This document shows positions 57,167 through 64,000 of a DNA stretch of 64,000 bases, piece by piece (the stretch's first letter is position 1; every line of letters begins with the position of its first letter). Source of the stretch: Viscum album (Eukaryota > Streptophyta > Magnoliopsida > Santalales > Viscaceae). The DNA lies in contig OY728128.1 in the NCBI GenBank assembly GCA_963277665.1, positions 1,349,814,356 through 1,349,878,355 of the forward strand. Reading direction: 5' to 3'. The notes under the pieces are model-generated. The model saw only the letters and a program-made list of their open reading frames with translations, made no database searches and was not told where the DNA came from. A program made the position numbers and the translations under genes.

Positions 57167-58574
57167 TTATAGGTGTTAATAAGTGGTAGGGGTTAGTGCC
57201 TTTTTATAGTGGAGGAGGAATGGAATTCTTCAAAAAAAAAATTGGTAACTCAACCCACATTTTTCTATGAAAAAATGATACAATAAAGAAAATAAGTTTA
57301 TTAATGGGAGGATATGGTCGAAATATTTCTATATAATGGATTTTGTACAAGTTTCTATCCCATTTTGGCCTTTAAAATTAAGGATTAGTCCCATGTGATG
57401 GAATGTTTTCTCTTAATTGTTGTAATTAATTTTAATTACTTTCACTAGTATTTTTTTGTAAAAAACAATGTTAACCTTATTAGAAATAATAAATTATAAA
57501 AATTTATAATATGGGATCCATTTTTACAAATTCCAATCATACAAGTGGTAGAAATTAATTTATATTTAATCTCGCATATGGGACGTCACAATAAGTTTTT
57601 AAAGAAAAAAATGTTCAAAAGTTGGAAAAGTTTTTATATATAATTTCAATGTTAAATTGATTGAAATGAACAAAATTTGATTAAATAATATATAACTGTT
57701 TTATTTTGACATAAAATCAAATTTAAAATATAATTTTAAAATATAAATATATCAGAAAAAAAAGTTTTCAATTAAAATTCAGTATTTTCACTTTACATCA
57801 AAAAATGGGACTTCACAGAGAAATACCAAAAAATCACTGTAAGCTAATTTTTACATACCTATTAAAAAAATGATGTTTATTTTGAAATATAAAATAACAA
57901 AAAATTAGAAAAGTTGTTTTAAAATTGGTGCGTCATTAAAATACGGTATAAATGCCTTTTAAAAACATAAAATATTTAAATGTAAAACTATATTTTTCCT
58001 TATCTTATACCTATCAATCTATTTTATGAATATAAAAAATATATTATTTATTAAATTACATTACTATTACATTAGTATCATTCATTGATAGTAATTAATT
58101 TAATTTATTAAGATAAAGGACCTTTTTAACATAAAAATAAAAATATTTCCTTTATATTCAATTGGTTTATATTTTGCGTTTCCAATTCATTGGATACCAA
58201 TGAATTTATCTTATATTTGTGTAAAACATATATTTTTAAAATTTAGATAGTCTTATTTATAACATCAAATTTAGAATCTAAGTTATATCTTATTATATTA
58301 AATCATAATATATTAATAATATATTGTTGTTTGGTAAAACTCGATCTTGTGTGTAACCTAAGTCATTAATGGAAGTAGTTGTTGTGTTTGATACATAAGA
58401 AATAAATATTTCATTCATTTCATGCATTTCATGTTACACAAAATATTAAGTTTATTTTAAATATTAAATATACCTTAAATTATTGAGAGTTTGTATTCCT
58501 TTCTACATTTTTTGTTGCGTATCATATATGCTATTTAATAAAAATTACTCTTTTAGAATTTTATGGGTGTTACA
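57167..58574 (-). repeat. Element C 5' LTR, start-proximal part
   Basis: On the minus strand it starts TGTAACACCC at 58574 with no polypurine tract before it (the flank reads ATCCA), which marks it as the 5' LTR. It matches 11325-12726, for example in the TTGTTYGGTAAAACTCGRTCTTG stretch at 58325-58350 and 12487-12511. The TATA box is at 57201-57208. It breaks at 57167 where element B begins. Confidence 0.78.
57201..57208 (-). promoter_or_regulatory. TATA box, element C 5' LTR
   Basis: Minus-strand TATAAAAAGGC at 1,366 bp from the LTR start. Element B begins about 30 bp downstream of it. Confidence 0.6.
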
Positions 58575-60501
58575 TGGATCTAAATAAAAAATTACATAAT
58601 CTACAGGAGGAAAAAACTAAAAAATACCAACTAGATGATAAATTGTATAATTATATACAAATTGTATAATGTATTCTAGCATCTAGGAGACTTAAAATAG
58701 TGAAAATGTGAGTTCAAAATCATATAGATAAACATTCAAACCAATCTCATATAAAGGGGTAACTCACTTTTAGTTAAATCAGTTAATAATAAAACAATAT
58801 TTTTCTATAAATACATGATATAAGTTAAATATTTTACATATTTTTATGAATAAAAATATTAAAACATCCACCATGTCATAAATATTAGATGTGATCACAA
58901 TCAAAAAAAGTTTCTCCCCAAATGGAGCAAAAAAATAATGGGATTAAAACTCAAAATTAGTAAGGTTATGATTCTAAAAAAATAATTGTTATATTAAAAG
59001 AAATATATTAATTCGAAGGTGTCGGTTAGGGTGAATGTTTAGAAATAGGGTCATGGATTTATGGAATAATATTTTTTTGTGTAAATGTTTTGGAAGAATT
59101 GATGGTAGGGGTAGAAAAGATGAGTATTAATTAAAACCTTTTATAAGGAAACAAATATCAAAGAAAAATGGAAAATAGAATTTTGAAAAAAATATGTTAA
59201 TGACTGAGTAGCATATTATATTTTTACAATATGAATTTTAACTAACATGAAGAGTTTTTTTGTGGACCTACCACCCAAAAATCTTATACTACTGAGAAAA
59301 TAATAAAACATCTGTAGGTAAATAAACATAGATAGAAAATATGTGACTCTATCTTGGGATATAATTGAAATAAATTAGTGAATAATAATTCACCCATTAT
59401 GGAAACAAAGAAATCTAATCAGGTTTTTCATCATAAATGGATGAAGTTCCTCTAATGTGTTATGAGAATCCTCATCATAGACCATTTTATGATGTTTATT
59501 GATGTCAATATAAATGAGAGAAAGATAAAATCCATGTAACTTTTTAATCTAATAGATTAATAGTACGCTTAGAATAGTGGTAGATACTTATAGTAAAGAG
59601 GTTGAAAGGGTGCCTAAAAGGGTACACCAAAGGTTTAAAAGTGTTGTGAGTAAACTTTAAGGAGGAATGACTTGTGGTTATTAAATGTTTTCTTATTCTA
59701 CATGTAAAAATAAAAAACATGGGAAAACCATCGATGACTCCCAGTTCTATGATATTTGTTGTGCAAATGGATTCAACAGACAAAAATAAGACCGGTCTTG
59801 TAATGAAATAATGCATGTTCATATGATGATACTAGTCATGAACCGACCCATGTGACCCTTGAATTTGAAATCTTATTGAATCGTGACATGGATCAAAGGT
59901 TGTTCATGATCCCCTCGGGCTGGTAACTAGTCCTTGGGTATCTAAGAACAACTTTTGGAATTATTTTTCTATTACATTAACCAATATGATCATATTAACA
60001 CTATAATAATAATAATCCAGAACAAATATCATAACATAAGTATCATACATGAGGATAAGGGGTTTCATGTATACCAAATTACCAAAACAGATAAAATAAA
60101 TTGGTCTCAAAAATAGGTATCCATATCCTTTTGACATAGTCTCTGAACCACCCATTATTCCACCACCATCACATATCCCAAAAACATAGCAAGAACTCCT
60201 TGAACCTCTATGAAATTCCATTATATTACCTATGTTATGAAAAAAATTATACACGCACCCATTATGTGCATGAAAAGTGTGATTTCACTTGCTAAGAAAA
60301 ATATCACCAACTATTTTATGGATAACCATTATATGAAAAATATAACATAAAAGTTTTTAAATACAATATGGTTAAAAAAATTTTGAATTTTAATAAAAAA
60401 TTGATAAAAAAAATATAGTGAATAAATATATAAACCATGGTAGCCTGAGGTAGTTAAGGAAGGGTCATAGGATCCTCCTACTCTTGGTGAACAATCCATA
60501 C

Positions 60502-60517
60502 ATATATATATATATAT
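60502..60517. repeat. (TA)n microsatellite
   Basis: An uninterrupted run of alternating A and T, about 8 dinucleotides. Confidence 0.8.
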
Positions 60518-62562
60518 GTTCCCATGCATAAACCATTGTAGAGGATGAAAATAATTTCTCAGTGTTAATCAACCATACCAAATCAAATTTCACTGTAAAT
60601 AGTGTTTTATCATGGTCACGTGGCACGATAGGGCATGTAAATTCCTAGTGTAATTTTCATAGTCTACCCACTTTGATACTTATGGTTTACATGTGCTTTT
60701 CCCTTTCATTATCAGGTCAAAAATCCATTTTCGATTACTTTTCACACTAAATATTCCAAATCCATTAATTTGAAAATATTTTAATATAAAACCAAATATT
60801 AACCATTCCACACATAATTTATCATTGAAAATTCTTTTTATATACAAAAAAACAATTTATAAAATTGTTTAAAATTATAAAGAAGTGTATTGAACTTATT
60901 AAATAGTAGTACAACATGAGACCACTTACCTTTACCCATGAGATCACCATGAACTTGTTAGAAACTATAGTCTAAGAGGATAGGGGGCCCTATTGGAGAC
61001 ATTAAAGAGAATATATTTCAATATTAACACCATAAATTTCAGATTAGACAATCCTTAGGTTTTGATAACTACTGGAGGAGAGTAAACTTATTAAAGAAGG
61101 CATAAAACCAAAGCGATAAGATATATGATTCACATACTTAATGGTTTATTGAAAACTTTGGCCAAAAATAGCTAAAAATTAATTATAATATAGAGGAAAT
61201 GGGGTAGGATAACATTCTCAGTAGTTTTTTAGAATATGGTGAAATATAGGAGATATGTGATAAATTTAGTTTAGGGTAGTTTAATATTTTCAAAACATTC
61301 ATGTTTTGGTCTAGCCCCCCAATTTGGCTCTATAGTTTTCCAAACTATGCACTGACTGGGAGAGTGGCTCTTCCTTTTAGGGAATTCTATCATGGGATTC
61401 TTATACTGTTTAACAAACAATTTGGAATCTATGAAAACACCCATCATCCAGGTTCTGCAACATTTTCCTAGTTTCTTCATGGCTTCCATAACTATGAACC
61501 ATCCATACCTCATGTCATATCCTTAAAAAAATTATGTTTTAGGCAAAATGAATCCGATAAATTATAAATAAAAAAAATATCCTTAAATAAATAATAAACT
61601 CAGGAAAATAGAACAATGGGTGAGACAAGACCAATTATAATATACTAGGGTGTTATAGAAATATAAAAATATTTAAATTCATTAAAATTATAATGTTTAA
61701 AATCCTAATATAGTTAAGAATAAATATAAATATAAATTAATTATATTGTTTGAAATGAAATTTTAATCAATAATGAAGAGATCTACGAACATTTTATATT
61801 TAATTAATGGTGTTTCTTGGTTAAAAATTATTTCTCATCCATTTTTATCGCATTTAATTTCCATGGGAAATAACCTTATTTCCATAACAATTTAGTTGTT
61901 CTTATGAACTGGGAATTGAATGTGTAGGATAATCAAGATAATCCCTTGAAGAGGATATTTAAAAATTGGTTAGAATTCTAGAGATTTATATTTCTTTTAG
62001 ATTTTAAAATCTGGATATCCACTTAAATATTGAATTATATGATATTATTTACATTCTCCAATTATAGATATAATTCATATAAACTATGTTGATCAAGGGG
62101 TGGTTATCTAAAAAAATTGGAAACATAATTTCACCTGAAAATTTTTAATGTGTGTGTTTAAGTGAAATAAATGACTACGATACATCTTCAAAATATATTT
62201 TGACATACCCTTTGAAAAGGAATGTTAGATTTAGTATTACATTCACCATATATGAGTGGTATTTTATATATTTATGATATCCCACACAACTATATTTTTA
62301 TACTATAGAATCATTCTTCTCAACAATAAATTTAATAAAATAATTAGGTTTTAAGAATCCTATTTTCCTCGAGGGATTTATTAGGGTTTAACTATAATTT
62401 ATATTTACCTTGAATAGCATAACGTATCCATTTATGAACACATAATATAGATTCATGAGTCATAAAATATATTTTGTATAAAGGGATATTTTTTAAGGAA
62501 CTACACATCAGATGTATTATTATGTTTATACATGAAATATTAAAAGGAACCTACCCTCTAGA

Positions 62563-62579
62563 ATATATATATATATATA
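62563..62579. repeat. (TA)n microsatellite
   Basis: A second alternating AT run, about 8 dinucleotides, in otherwise unremarkable AT-rich sequence. Confidence 0.8.
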
Positions 62580-64000
62580 AATCCTACAAACTAGATGACT
62601 ATATCACAATAATACATCCATTATACTATCATATGAATCCATCATCTAAGTGTCCTAACCATTTAACATGGATTTAATGTCTTTCAATGCAATTATACAT
62701 CCATAAGTTCCCATGATAATACCCTTATATCATAATAAAATATCAATTTAGTTTATAATCTCCAGAAAATCACATTACTCATGGGAATTCATCACACTCA
62801 TTCGCATAATACACATTTCAATCCACCTTGACTCACAGGTATTATCACCCTAAAACATACCGTTAGGTTCAAAATTCATTCATGTTCAGGGTCGATTTTT
62901 CAAATATTACAATTATATATCTCACATATCTATAACTGATTTACATATCATTTATAACTAATAAAAACTAATGATCACATCGTTTCATGATAAATATCAT
63001 AGAATCCCATTCTAATTAATTTTTACATTACAAAAAATAAAACTCAATTTCTTACAATGAATATAAAACACACACTTTTCATTCTCACCATCATCAAATA
63101 ACTCATCCTTTACCCTTAAAAGACATAACTACACCATCACTCTTATCTATATGGAAAGAGTAAACACAAAGATATCATGTATCCCTATAACTTACAATTA
63201 TTGTCTAAATATCTTATGTTATATAAATCCACCATCACTTAACCCAACTTAAAAAGAAATCTCAATAAACTACACTGATTCCAAGTCTAAAAGTCTCACA
63301 TTCTGTTGATCAGAAGATTCTTTACTTCGATGTTATTGTAATAGACTGATTCTACCAAGAGTCTTATAGATCAATCCTTAAGATAAATGAGTTAATCAAC
63401 TAGGTATGGATTCAACTCAACATATTAATCACATAACATATTCATAATCTATGAAAAATAATTATTATTATCATTTATAGGTTTACCCATGGGACCCCAT
63501 GAGATTCCTCGGATGAACATTCCTAGTTCTGGTCCCATAAAAAGATTGTATATAATTTTTCTAAATAAAATAATAATCATTTCATGGAAAATATATTGTA
63601 TGGGGATCATTTATTTATAGAGTTTTTAAGGATTGGGAAAAACATTAATAAAACCTATATAACTTTAATATACATTTTTTAAACATTATAATTTAAATAC
63701 ATCTATTACTTTTCTCTGAATAAAATTCTTGTATTTTATGACTATCTTTTGTGTATATCCTACTCAACTAAATACCATGTAATCAAATTAAGAATTAGGA
63801 TGAGAAAAAAGATGAGCAAGTGTTTTGAAAATTGATGTAATACTTTTTCATTAGAGATATTGGTATACTTTATTTTAAAACATTTTATTCAAAACACAAA
63901 AAAATTCATTAAATAAAACATTGTTTAAAAATAAAATTATCTTTCCACATAAAAATACAAAGAGTGTTTTCCAAAAAAATATAATTATTTATAAAAAATC

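Larger units (their letters stand above)
58575..64000. other. AT-rich flank with no recognised gene or element
   Basis: I see no LTR pair, pol motif, tRNA or conserved protein here. The richest stretch is 61271-61513, where the minus strand is open for 80 codons (MRYGWFIVMEAMKKLG ...), and the local composition is less AT-rich than the surroundings. I recognise no family in it on either strand. Simple TA runs are at 60502-60517 and 62563-62579. Minus-strand TATAACACCC at 61657 looks like an LTR start, but no partner, polypurine tract or promoter was found. Confidence 0.5.

Noticed and set aside
61652..61657. Possible extra LTR start on the minus strand (TATAACACCC)
   Set aside because: No polypurine tract, partner LTR, promoter or hairpin island could be found in the adjoining sequence.

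Overview
The window looks like repeat-dense heterochromatin from a plant nuclear genome, probably an angiosperm with a large genome. I recognise no cellular protein gene, rRNA or tRNA gene. Almost everything that can be identified is Ty3/gypsy LTR retrotransposon of the chromovirus type. The signs are gag with CCHC knuckles, protease, reverse transcriptase with F-I-D-D, RNase H, integrase and a C-terminal chromodomain, plus a primer site complementary to initiator tRNA-Met. The Tekay/Del-like assignment rests on overall layout only. Every gag and pol copy is broken.

Layout. Element A (1-8097, + strand, 5' part outside the window) has a gag-pol frame interrupted only by nonsense codons, and a 3.99-kb 3' LTR that carries three families of tandem repeat. 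Element C (- strand, about 8098-58574) is the outer layer. Its 3' LTR is 8098-12726, a short internal region with only a gag remnant is 12727-14573, and its 5' LTR is split into 14574-17822 and 57167-58574. Element B (+ strand, 17823-57166) sits in that 5' LTR close to the predicted transcription start. It has its own LTRs at 17823-20863 and 54202-57166, and a SINE-like insertion at 21393-21792 with a perfect 16-bp target duplication. Array D (+ strand, 24807-53060) sits in the integrase region of B.

Array D is the most striking object. It has four LTRs of about 3.56 kb alternating with three internal regions, with a repeat period of 8,228-8,234 bp. It is flanked by a single 5-bp target duplication (GATTG/GATGG), so it behaves as one insertion later expanded to LTR-int-LTR-int-LTR-int-LTR. 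All three internal regions share many inactivating changes: six or more in-frame stops, one 1-bp deletion, and lysine in place of the catalytic glutamate of the integrase.

From 58575 to 64000 the sequence is AT-rich, with no gene or element I can name. The insertion order is C first, then B into C, then D and the SINE into B. A lies at the distal end of C's 3' LTR and is probably also later than C. A has a higher G+C content and keeps more CpG than the other layers, which fits a younger or differently composed family.
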